A stretch of DNA of 11,116 bases from Cochliopodium minus (Eukaryota > Discosea > Himatismenida > Cochliopodiidae), in the NCBI GenBank assembly GCA_024220525.1, contig JAMYWO010000149.1, positions 6,208-17,323 on the forward strand, given 5' to 3'. Positions 1 to 8,648 of the stretch are shown in pieces. Positions within the stretch are counted from its first letter, which is position 1, and every line of letters starts with the position of its first letter. The notes beneath the pieces were generated by a model that was not told where the DNA came from, made no database searches, and saw only the letters and a program-made list of their open reading frames with translations. The translations under genes were made by a program, and so were the position numbers.

Positions 1-64
1 CTTTTTGTTTGATTATGTTTAATATTTTAAATAAAGATATCCCACTTTGTGGGTGTTTTAGATC

Positions 65-113
65 AAAAAAAAAAAATAAAAATAAAAATAAAAATAATAA
101 AAATAAAAATAAA
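65..113. repeat. A-rich simple repeat, (AAAAAT)n-like
   Basis: A run of A followed by repeated ATAAAA-type units lies just before the left retrotransposon remnant. It could be a plain microsatellite or a relic of a retrotransposon A-rich tract; the sequence does not decide. Confidence 0.7.
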
Positions 114-120
114 CTGAAAT

Positions 121-298
121 AAGGATGGAAAATTTTGGATTTTCTTTGTATCTTTCTTGTTTCAACTCAGTAACTTACGGAAAGAATTAAAATGTCTCCT
201 TCTTTTCTTTACTTTATCAAAATCTTAGTATTTTACGTAAAAGTTGTCAAACAAATGTAAACTCCCATCTTTTCAAAGTTACAGGAAAGTTGTCACAC
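121..298 (-). mobile_element. Decayed non-LTR reverse transcriptase fragment, left copy
   Basis: This stretch is clearly similar, in the same orientation, to 10710-10842 plus 11003-11033 at the other end of the window. Shared blocks include the region ending in ACTCCCA at 267 and the GGAAAGTTGTCA block near 282-293. Read on the minus strand it gives a short peptide (VTELKQERYKENPK) that matches VTLLKQEGFNENPK in the right copy, where it runs into a recognisable reverse transcriptase motif A. Here the frame is stopped immediately upstream and is lost beyond it. It is a dead remnant; the family cannot be named from this length. Confidence 0.7.
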
Positions 299-336
299 TC
301 ATTGTTTTAGATCAAATTAAATTAAATGATCAAAAT

Positions 337-342
337 TTTATT
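337..342 (-). promoter_or_regulatory. Possible polyadenylation signal of the ankyrin-UBR gene
   Basis: The minus strand reads AATAAA about 8 nt after the TGA stop at 350-352. The distance is short and A/T-rich DNA produces this hexamer by chance, so support is weak. Confidence 0.25.
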
Positions 343-349
343 TGGATGT

Positions 350-662
350 TCATTTGAAATTATTGCATGTGGTGCAATCACAAATAAACAAAGAATATCT
401 GGGTGTTCCCAAATCATGGTTTTTGTGGCATTTCTCTAAATCAATAAAATAAAATAAAATAAAAACAAATTACAATCAAAAAAATTTTTTTTACTTGAAC
501 ATGTAATACAAACTCCATCAAGATGTTCACAAGTTTTACAAACAAACCAAATCTGTTCAACTAACCATAAATTTTTAAATTAATTAATAAATTTTTAGGA
601 TTAATTAAAATCTAACCATATCTCTCATTCTTGTTTAAAGTCTTTGTGTAAGTAAAAGAACA
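350..662 (-). other. UBR-box zinc finger region (three exons)
   Basis: The last three exons join in frame (phase 1 each) to give cysteines and histidines in UBR-box order: NCSFTYT, then QIWFVCKTC, GVCITC, KKCHKNHDLG and FICDCTTC. The spacing (C, then C-x2-C, C-x2-C, C-H-x2-H, C-D-C) and the CHK.HD and F.CDC signatures are those of UBR4/UBR5-type UBR boxes, which bind three zinc ions and recognise N-degrons. The splice sites are GTTAGA/TTAG (intron 561-616) and GTAAAA/TTAG (intron 436-494). The UBR box is the very C-terminus; the protein ends four residues after its last cysteine. Confidence 0.88.
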
Positions 663-3600
663 ATTGTTGTGTCTTTCGCAATGATCGAGATGTTCTTTAT
701 GATTGGAGGGGTTCTGGGTGGTCTCGCTCTCAAACTTTTCGAAATCAAACTCTGATAAGATATCTTGCTTCCCACATTTCTCCAGTACATCGAAGAAAGA
801 ACATCCAGAGTCATTCTCTTGTTGAAGTATGTAAAAAGTTTTTTTTAAAAAAAAAATAAAAAAAAAATTAAAAAAAAACCTGATTTGGGATTGAGGCCTT
901 TCTCAATTAAAAAAGCGATTTTGGCTTTGTCCAAGTGGCTCACGAGAGAAGAAAAAACGGAATCTCCTTCAATTGTCCTCAAATTTACGTCTGCTTTGCT
1001 ATCGGTCAAGTACTTTACCAAAAAAAAAAAAACAGAAAGAATAATTAAATAAAATATTAAAACATATATTTGTCATTTTTTTATTTTTTTGTTTCTTCAT
1101 TTTTTTTATTTTTTAATTTACCTTTATTTTCTCGAGTTCGATGTTTTTTTCAAAAGCCACGTGAAGAGGAGAAGTTCCATCGTGACATTGTGCGTTAACG
1201 TTAGCACCACTATTGACTAACACCTGTTTTTAATCAAAAACATTTTTTCAAAAAAATAAATTTAATCAAAAAATTAAAATTTAAATTTCAAAAGTTACTT
1301 TTATTTTTTCAAAATCAATTGTTTTCTCACAGGAAACAAAGAGAGGAGAGCTTCCATCATCTTCTTTAATTTCGTTTACATTAGCTCTGGAATGTATTAA
1401 TAACTTTTTTGATAAAAATTAAAAAAATTTTTTAAAAATGATTTAAATCAAAAACAATTTTAAATGATTAAAATTATTAAAATTAAATTGAAAAGAATTT
1501 TTTCACTTTTATATTGTCAATGTCGATGTTTTTCTGGCAGGCCACATAGATTGGGAAAAGTCCCTGTCTGTTCTTCAAATTTACATCTGCTTTGGAGTCT
1601 ATTAACAACTTTTTGAAAAAATTATTTTTTATTTTTTTTTAAAAATTTTTACATTTTTATTTAAAATTTTTTAAATTTTTATACTTCAATTTTTTCATAA
1701 TCGATGTTTTTCTGGCATGCAACCAATAAGGGGAAAAAGCCAGCACTATTTTGGAGGTTCACATCTGCCTTTGCATCTATCAACAACTGGTATGCATAAA
1801 AAAATAAAAAAAATATTTAAAAAAATAAAAAATTTTCACTTTTATCTTATCCAAGTCAATGTTTTTCTCGCACGCAAAAAAAAGTGAAGAAAACTTTGAA
1901 AAATTAAAATTAAAAAATTATTAAAATTAAATTATTAAAATTAAATTATTAAAATTAAGTTATTAAAATTAAAATTAATTTTTTTTTCAAACTTGGAATT
2001 TGTCAGTAAGATTGACATCAGCCTTCGACTTGATGAGGAAGGCCATGGTTTGGTAGTCTGTTGCGTTATGCTGGCAAGAAAAAGAAAGGGGTGTCGCTCC
2101 ATTCTTGTCTCTTAAATTCACATTTGCTTTTGCCTCCACTAACAACTGAAAAAAAAAAATTAATAAAAAAAATAAAAAAGTAAAATAATTTGTATAAATT
2201 GAAAAAAAAACAGATAACAAATATTTTACTTTTATTTTGTCTAGACTTATATTGTTCTGGGAGGAGACGAAGAGGGGATTTTGACCATACTTGTCCACCA
2301 AATTTACACTTGCTTTTGACTCAAACAAGTACTATTTTAAAAAAAAAAAATCATAAAAATATTAAAAATGTATTATGATAAAAAACTATTTAATTTAAAA
2401 CAAAATTATTTTAAAATTCAATTTGCCTTAATTTTTTCTAGATCGATATCATTTTCACAAGCGAGATACAAAGGTGTTTGTCCATCTTTTTGTTTATTAA
2501 AAAATTTTAAAAATGTTTCATTATTAATAGATTATTTATTATTTTTAATTTTAATTTTTAATTTTTAATATTATTTATTTTTTATTTTTTATTTTTATTT
2601 TTATTTTTATTTTTATTAAAAAAACCTTTGTTGAATAAGTTGACATCAGATTTAGATTCCACCAACAACTTGATTTTGTCGAGATCTATGTTGTTTTGGC
2701 AAGCAACAAAAAGAGGAGAGTAACCCACACTTGTCTTCAAATTCAATTCTGCTTTTGACTCTATCAACAACTTTTATGTAAAAAATAAAATAAAATAAAA
2801 TAAAAAAAATAAAATAAAAAATAAAATAAAATATAAAAAATAAATATAAATAAATATAAATAAATATAAATAAATATATATATATATAAATGTAAATAAA
2901 AATATAAATATAAATAAAAATAAAAATATAAATATAATTTTATTAATATAATAGAAATACCTTTATTTTATCAAAATGAATATTTTGAGAAATGGCAATG
3001 TAAAGAGGGGAAAAACCATCCTCGTTTTTCAAGTTGAGGTTGGCGCGACACTCTATCAAAAGTTTCAAAGTTTCTATCTCTAAATTCAGTTCACATGCAA
3101 GGTAGAGAGGGTTGTATCCATCTGAATCTTGTGTATTCACATCCACTTTCGATTCTATCAATCTCTTTTATTTTTAAAAAATAATAAAATAAAAATTTAA
3201 TAAATAATGAAATAAAAAGTAAAAAAAAATAAAAATAAAAATGTAAATAAAAATAAAATGTAAATAATAAAAATGTAAATAATAAAATAAAAATGTAAAT
3301 AATAAAATAAAAATGTAAATAATAAAATAAAAATTGAAAAAAAAAAGAAAAATAGTAAAGACCTTTATTTTGGAGGGGCTGACATAATTTTGAAAGGCAA
3401 ACCAAAGGCAAGTGGTTCCAAAATTGTCTTGTAAGTTTACATCCGCTTTATTGTCCAACAATAACTAATTTTTTCAATAAAATTTTTTTATTTTATTATT
3501 TTTTTATTTATTATTTTTTTAATTTTTTAATTTTTTATTTTCTTTTATTTTAAATATTTTTTTTTTGTTTACTTTAATTTTTTCATCTTCAATATTGTTT

Positions 3601-4391
3601 TGACAAGCAACAAAGAGAGGAGAATGGCCACCTGTAGTTTTCAGATTCACATCTGCTTTTGATTCTATCAACAACTATTAACAAAAATTAATAAAAAATA
3701 AAAAATATGAAAAAAAAAATTAAAATAAAAGAAACCAAAAAACAAAAAAATATAAAAGAAATTACATTTATTTTCTCAGTGTCTATCCCCTGAGAACAAG
3801 CAACAAATAGAGGAGATAAACCGTCTTGAAAAAAAAATTTAATTTATTTTGTTTTTAATTTACTTTGTTTTCAATTCAATTCAATTTATTTTTTATTATT
3901 TTTTATTTTATTTTAAATTATTAATATTATTATTATTATTTAAATACCTTTGTTTTTTAGATTCAAGTTGGCTTTATTATCGATCAAAAGTTTGATTTTG
4001 TCAAAATCAATGTTGTTTTTGCAGGCAAAGCAAAGAGAAGTAGTTCCATCATTATCCTTCAAATTCAAATTCGCTTTGCTCTCCACCAATAACTTTTTTT
4101 AAAATGTTAATTTTTTATTTTTTTATTTTTTATTTTTTATTTTTTATTTTTTATTTTTTATTTTTTATTTTTTATTTTTTATTTTNCTTCTTTTGCTCCC
4201 ATTGCTGCATATTTTTCTGCTTTTTCAAAAATGAGGAGAGTTGAATACTTGAGATCATTCTTGCCAAGAAGAGCTCTCATCAGAACTTTTGTTTTTGAAG
4301 CCGAGAAGATCTTCAATTCTGATGAATTCCACCGTAGGATGAAAAAAATAAAAATGACCTTTAAAATAAAAATTTGATTATTTGTTTTCAT
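350..4391 (-). CDS. Ankyrin-repeat protein with C-terminal UBR-box zinc finger
   Basis: Exons, assembled by splice sites and repeat alignment: 4188-4391, 3948-4092, 3766-3824, 3573-3674, 3363-3464, 2961-3164, 2626-2770, 2427-2485, 2230-2331, 1993-2145, 1840-1893, 1685-1786, 1507-1608, 1299-1403, 1122-1223, 880-1012, 617-817, 495-560, 350-435; about 741 aa. Residues 69 to about 624 hold some 16 ankyrin repeats of 34 aa (pattern LLIESKADVNL...PLFVACQNNID..KIK), the last ones degenerate. Residues 677-737 form a UBR box. Ankyrin repeats bind proteins; UBR boxes are known to bind N-terminal degrons, so a role as ubiquitin-pathway substrate receptor is inferred. No RING or HECT domain is visible. 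Every splice keeps frame. The start is the weakest point: ATG 4391 overlaps the neighbouring gene's stop and opens with a hydrophobic, A/T-rich stretch; in-frame ATG 4280 is an alternative, as is an unseen upstream exon. Confidence 0.85.
1917..1972. repeat. 14-nt tandem repeat in an intron
   Basis: Four head-to-tail copies of ATTATTAAAATTAA (the fourth begins with G) fill over half of the intron at 1894-1992. Confidence 0.85.
2332..2426 (-). other. GC-AG intron of the ankyrin-UBR gene
   Basis: The exon at 2427-2485 ends in ...LEKIK, exactly where its sister exons end and a GT donor follows. Here the next bases on the minus strand are GCAAAT, so the intron is GC...AG (acceptor AAATAG, next exon begins YLFESKA). 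Reading on without splicing hits TGA after two codons. GC-AG is the commonest minor variant of the major spliceosome. Confidence 0.7.
2771..2960. repeat. A/T microsatellites filling an intron
   Basis: This 190-nt intron consists almost entirely of TAAAA-type units, then about four copies of a 10-nt TAAATATAAA unit (about 2840-2878) and a short TA run. It contains no coding signal. Confidence 0.8.
3272..3331. repeat. Three perfect 20-nt tandem repeats in an intron
   Basis: Three identical 20-nt units, each beginning AATGTAAATAAT, lie at 3272-3291, 3292-3311 and 3312-3331 inside the 198-nt intron at 3165-3362. A partial unit follows. Confidence 0.85.
4125..4186. repeat. (ATTTTTT)n microsatellite ending in the only ambiguous base
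   Basis: A strict 7-nt period (A at 4125, 4132, 4139 ... 4181) runs up to the single N of the window at 4186. The array occupies most of the first intron of the ankyrin-UBR gene (4093-4187). Its copy number is likely unstable or hard to assemble. Confidence 0.85.
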
Positions 4392-6729
4392 TTCAAGATA
4401 ATATCAATCGAAGAGTTTTCAGGAATATTGAAAAGAGAATTATCATTCTCAATTGGAGAATCCTTGTATTGAATGATGAATTCTTTGGTATCCAAATGTT
4501 GATTGAAAAGTTCTCTAATTCTTTCTTTGAAGGTTTCCAAAAGAATAGGGACATCGTTTATCTCCTTTTCTCCTAATCTTCTCATCTCTCTATCAAACAA
4601 TTGCATGGTGAGAGATTTGATTGTAGCTTGATTTTTCTGAAGATCAATGGGAAATTGTTGATCATAGCTTCCATTTCTGAGGTTGAAATAGGTTGATTGA
4701 TCAATGGGGTGATTTGTTTTGGATCTTGGGATTGCAATTAATTGGTTATTGCTGAGGAGATTGATATCTACAGTATTTCTTCTGAACAAGTGGACAGTCG
4801 CTTTTTTGAAGTCCTCATGAAAATGAACAAAAGTGATGCCTTTGTAGTATTCCAATGTTGAGGGTTGAGGTTTATTGGTTGTAAAGTTGATCAATTGGAA
4901 ATTTTTGAGTTTCAAGAAAGAATAATCTCCATTCAAGCGAAATCTTTCGTAATGCTTTTCCATCAAGCTTCCATCTATCAGAAATTCAAAATGATAATTA
5001 GAGTTGACATAAAAATCAATGAATCTTGCTTTTTTGGTATCTTCTTTGTTATCTTTTTCTTGTTTAATTTTCATTCCAATTTCGGGGAATACACTCTTTC
5101 CAAGAAGCTTCATGGCAAGCATAAAGAACAAGTTTTGGTAAAAAACTTCCTTTGGTCTATCTTGTTGTTCTTCTTTAATGGATTGTTCTTCTTCTTTCGC
5201 ATACAAGGTTGGATGTAATCTTTCTTTGAGAGATTGATAAGGAAGTAATTTCAAGAAATCAATAGTAACATCATGTATATCTGTATATTTTTTTGGGATT
5301 GAAGAAGGAGCCATCATTCTCATGTAATAGAGTCTCAAATAATCATAAGACCAACTAATACTCACTTGTTCTTCTTCATATTTGCAAATCCCTGCCTTCC
5401 TTAGAAAATCTGAAGTTCTTTTGCTGACTGAATTGATCAATTTTTGTGAGGATGTTAGAGGATCAATCATTAAGGTTTGAGTGGGAGAATTTAGCAATCT
5501 TTCAACAGCATTTACAGCATCTTTGCGATTATTGTTGAACACTTGATCAGTTGGAGAATCATTCAAAAGATCTTTGAAGATTTTGTAATTGGGGAGTTGG
5601 TTGAAAAAATCATTGCTGAGGCAAAAATCAATGATTTCTTTCTTGCTTGGCATATTAGATTCATTATAAGGCCTAAATCTGTTGTGGATCAGAAAAAGAG
5701 AATGCATCAGTAAACCAGGATGTCCTATTATGAAATTAATAAGAATTAAAAAAAAAAAGAAGAAAAAGAGAAAAGAAAGGATAAATCTTAATTTTTACCA
5801 TTTGTTATCTTAAAAAAAGATAAAGGTAAATCAGTTAAATCAAGGCCACTCCTTTTTTTGAGATTTTTGATTGCAATATCATATTCTGTTTTGCTAAAAA
5901 GAAGATAATCAATTCCAAGTATTTGTTCATCTGGTAATTTGATCTGGGAAGAGATCTTTCCCAAAGTTTTTTCTCCATGAGTTGCGAGGATCATTACATG
6001 TATTTTTCTCTTTTCTTTTGGTAAATCTTGCAAAGCATTGAACAGTGGCTTGATACTATCCAAAAGAGTATCTTCACTTCCATCAGTGAATAAATTTTGA
6101 GCATCATCTATAATGTATAGCAAGTGTTTTTCGCCTTTATATTTATCCAAAGCATCTGCAAATTGTTCGAATCCTGTTGATTCTTTAAACATACTCAATG
6201 ATAATTTTGGGGAGGTTATTTTATAGAAAGCATAAAGATCATATTTTTCTTGATATTCTTTTGATCTTAACATCAATTTACACAATGAAGTTTTTCCTGT
6301 TGCTGTTGGAGATCTGATATAAATGATGTTTAAATCATCCAATTTTTTCTTTAGATCTTGTATTTTTTCTTCTCTATTATAATAAAATGTCGCATCTTCA
6401 GGTAGTCCCTCAAATGCCCAATAAAAGATTTTCTCCTTTTCTCCTATTTCTTTGATGACAGCTGATTTTGTGCCCCCAATCTCATTTGTCTTTTGTATTA
6501 TTGAGCAATATTCTCTAAAATTAGCTGATCCAACATAATTCTTTTTGAGGAAACAATTAGAAAAATTTTTTTTTCTCCAATTAATTTTGGCATCACTCAG
6601 AGAAAAAAAAATTCTTTTCTTTTTCAATATATTCTTCATTATTGATTCTTCAAATTTTTTTTTTTTTATAAATTTTTTTTTAAAATTGCAGAATGGAATT
6701 AAGGTGTGAAGTGAAGAAAATAGATTCAT
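4388..6729 (-). CDS. Crinkler-type P-loop NTPase fused to a restriction-endonuclease-like domain
   Basis: Two exons (5799-6729, 4388-5724) give 755 aa; the intron (GTAAAA...CATAG) restores the motif ITNGHPGLL across the junction. The N-terminus is rich in lysine clusters (KKKFIKKKKF, KNILKKKRI) and could direct the protein to the nucleus. The NTPase spans about 105-316: Walker A-like RSPTATGKTSL (about 139-149), Walker B LLYIIDDAQNLF (about 203-214), MILATHGE (about 246-253), GHPGLL (311-316). A helical region follows, then a nuclease-like domain at about 505-595 with FPEIG, IDFYV (D547), FEFLIDG (E557), KHYERF, NGDY and INF. This order matches NTPase-REase proteins of the Crinkler family, which in other organisms include DNA-damaging effectors. 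I see no typical N-terminal ubiquitin-like header. The last motif reads NF instead of the usual DF, so activity is uncertain. Confidence 0.82.
5725..5798 (-). other. Intron of the NTPase-nuclease gene
   Basis: This 74-nt GT-AG intron (GTAAAAATTAAG at the donor, TTTCATAG at the acceptor, phase 1) separates the NTPase core from the rest. Without splicing, exon 1 stops after two more codons. Removing the intron gives the conserved TNGHPGLL motif. Confidence 0.9.
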
Positions 6730-6804
6730 AAACTGTGTTTCAAAGAGATAACTCTTTTTTCAATTGTGCTTAAGATCTTAAATAAACTTCATTTATTTGA
6801 ATGG

Positions 6805-7261
6805 TTATCTTAGAAGAATTGCCACATAGTATTTCCCATTTTTATAGGCATCAATTTTGTATTCAAATATTTCTTGAGGGTCTAAGCTGAGTCAATAGGG
6901 AAGTTTTTTGCAAAGATGGGAGGATAGAATTTGAAATTTAACCTTTTGAATAATTTCAAAAGGGGTTATCATTGTAATTTTGAATTATATATTTCACAGT
7001 TTTTACTAGATTCTCTTTTTTTATTTCTTTAATAAGTTGATAGCCGAAGAGGTAATTTGGATCAGCTCCTTTTTCAAGCAAATCAATCAGTATTTGTTCG
7101 TTAAAATTAGAAGAAAGACAACATTCTTTGAGGCACTCATTCCAATCTTTGAAATAAAATACTTTCTTTTGTGTGGAAAATTTAAAATTAGGGTTATCAA
7201 GATCAAATATGTGATTGGGAGGATAAATATCCAATCCAGAAACATGTGGGAGTTTATATAT
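6805..7261 (-). pseudogene. Broken ankyrin-like gene remnant
   Basis: An open frame on the minus strand (7261 to 6956) lacks any ATG. It encodes ...NEQILIDLLEKGADPNYLFG, where LLEKGADPN is typical of an ankyrin repeat hairpin, and stops at TGA 6956-6958 after NYNDNPF. One base out of frame, after a CCCTTTT run, the sequence continues in protein-like fashion as EIIQKVKFQILSSHL, with one in-frame TGA, then DPQEIFEYKIDAYKNGKYYV, ending at TAA 6805-6807. One frameshift and one stop therefore separate it from a longer frame. I read it as a 3' remnant of an ankyrin-type gene unrelated in detail to the repeats at 880-4092. The 5' end is not visible, and an unsplit first part as a genuine small exon cannot be excluded. 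Confidence 0.5.
6942..6963. repeat. Perfect 9-bp inverted repeat over a stop codon
   Basis: CCTTTTGAA, a TAAT spacer, then TTCAAAAGG form a perfect hairpin. On the minus strand its 5' arm contains the TGA that ends the ankyrin-like open frame. There is no T-run of a bacterial terminator type, and a regulatory role is unproven. Confidence 0.6.
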
Positions 7262-7606
7262 TTACAACTCATTCAGAGGCTATTTATCAAAAAATGAAAG
7301 CCACAAATAACACAAAAGAGAAAAAAGAAAAATTTCTTCATTATTCTGCTATTTTGTTTAAAAAGACTTTTGTATAAAAAGATATTTTTATTTTCCTATT
7401 TTTTTTTTTTTACAATTTTTGAAATTGCCCAGAAATTGAAAAAAGTGTCTTCTTTTTGATTTCTTTTACACTTCCGATAGAATTGATTTGAATGAATAAA
7501 TTAAAAAATAAAGAGATTTGCTCCCTCTTATTTCTTTTGAATAATCACAACATAAAAAAAAAATTTTATAAATTTTATTTTCATAATTTATTCTTATATT
7601 ATAAAG
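7262..7606. other. A/T-rich intergenic stretch before the helicase gene
   Basis: No protein-like frame or RNA gene is visible. The stretch must hold the promoter and first exon of the plus-strand helicase gene if that gene is or was active. A possible 3' splice site (TTATAAAG) ends at 7606, immediately before the first recognisable helicase codons. An ATG at 7493 opens a frame that runs out of phase with the gene. Confidence 0.4.
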
Positions 7607-7858
7607 AGTTCATCTCCAAAAAGGAAAATAGATTTGCTTGAGGGCAATGATCCACAAGAGGAAATAAAAAGATTGAGAGAAGAAAATAATAAACTTAAAA
7701 ATGAAAATAATACACTCAAAGTGAAAATATAAAATTAAAAGAATGCAGCAATAAAGATGGAAAAGTAGAGAATGCAATACTTTCAGAAGAACAAGAAGAA
7801 ATCGCAAAATTAGTTCTTGCCAAAAAAAATGTGAATGTAATTTCAAAGGCTGGTTCTG

Positions 7859-7912
7859 GTAATATACAAATATTAAACAAATATCTCAATTAAAAGAATG
7901 CACAAAATAAAG
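7859..7912 (+). other. Helicase intron 1, inside the Walker A motif
   Basis: GTAATA...AAAG, 54 nt, phase 1. It interrupts the glycine codon of AGSG-KT, so splicing is required to make the ATP-binding loop. Confidence 0.85.
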
Positions 7913-8059
7913 GTAAAACTAGGACATCGTTGGAGATAGCAAAGAGATTCTATAAAGAAAATAATAATGAAAAAACTCTAATTCTTACATATAACAAAAG
8001 ATTAAAAGTTGGATCTAGGAATAAAATCAAAGAAATGAATACAGAAGGATTTGTTGAAG

Positions 8060-8114
8060 GTAATAAATATTTTTATTCATTTTCATTTTTATAAACTTAT
8101 ACAAATTATTTTAG
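8060..8114 (+). other. Helicase intron 2
   Basis: GTAATA...TTTTAG, 55 nt, phase 1. It joins GFVE to AHSYHAAA. Confidence 0.85.
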
Positions 8115-8648
8115 CACATTCATATCATGCAGCAGCATTTAAATTTTTTTGTGGTGGCAAGATTAAAAATTCTCAATCAATTTCAAAAGATGATGATGAT
8201 GATGATGAACCCCTGGAATCCCCAGATAATGGATTAATAATTAAAGCATCAAATTCTCCAAAAAGATTAAATTATGAATTTGGACTTATAATAGTTGATG
8301 AAATACAGGATATGAAGGAGATTTACATGAAATTTCTCAGACACTTGATCAAAAATAACAACAAGAAAAAACCTGTTATGCTTGTGCTGGGTTATCCTTT
8401 CCAGCAAATTTATTCTTATAGTGGCTCAAATAATGATTACTTGTTGAACCCTACTAAACATTTTGGAGAGTTATGTTTGAGCAAAGAATTCATTAGAATG
8501 AGAATGAGCATTTGCTGGAGAATTTCTCAAAATATGGCACACGTTATTAACACAAAATTCAACCCCAACAACTTGAAAATGGCTTATCCAGATTGGTGGA
8601 TAACTAATGGTGAAATAATAAAAGAAATGTGGGGTGATGGAATAAAAG

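Noticed and set aside
41-53. CCCAC-TTT-GTGGG hairpin as a terminator
   Set aside because: The stem is only 5 bp, no gene ends beside it, and the DNA is eukaryotic.
612-614. TAG as the end of the ankyrin gene
   Set aside because: A GT donor lies at 616-615, and splicing to 560 continues in frame into an unmistakable UBR box.
3091-3461. Open frames rich in F, Y, L and I on the minus strand, looking like membrane proteins
   Set aside because: They are read-through of an A/T microsatellite intron; the true exons at each side are ankyrin repeats.
4388-4391. Bacterial-style translational coupling through ATGA
   Set aside because: The genes contain spliceosomal introns and have no ribosome-binding site; the overlap more likely reflects an uncertain start.
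4865-5218. Plus-strand open frame of about 117 codons
   Set aside because: It is antisense to the nuclease-like domain of the minus-strand gene and shows no recognisable motif.
7721-7741. A 21-nt GT...AG mini-intron to explain the frame change
   Set aside because: Its length is a multiple of three, so removal would not restore frame; the 50-nt alternative (7721-7770) or a lost base fits better.
7610-7846. Minus-strand hydrophobic open frame
   Set aside because: It is antisense to the coiled-coil start of the helicase gene and made of A/T-biased residues.
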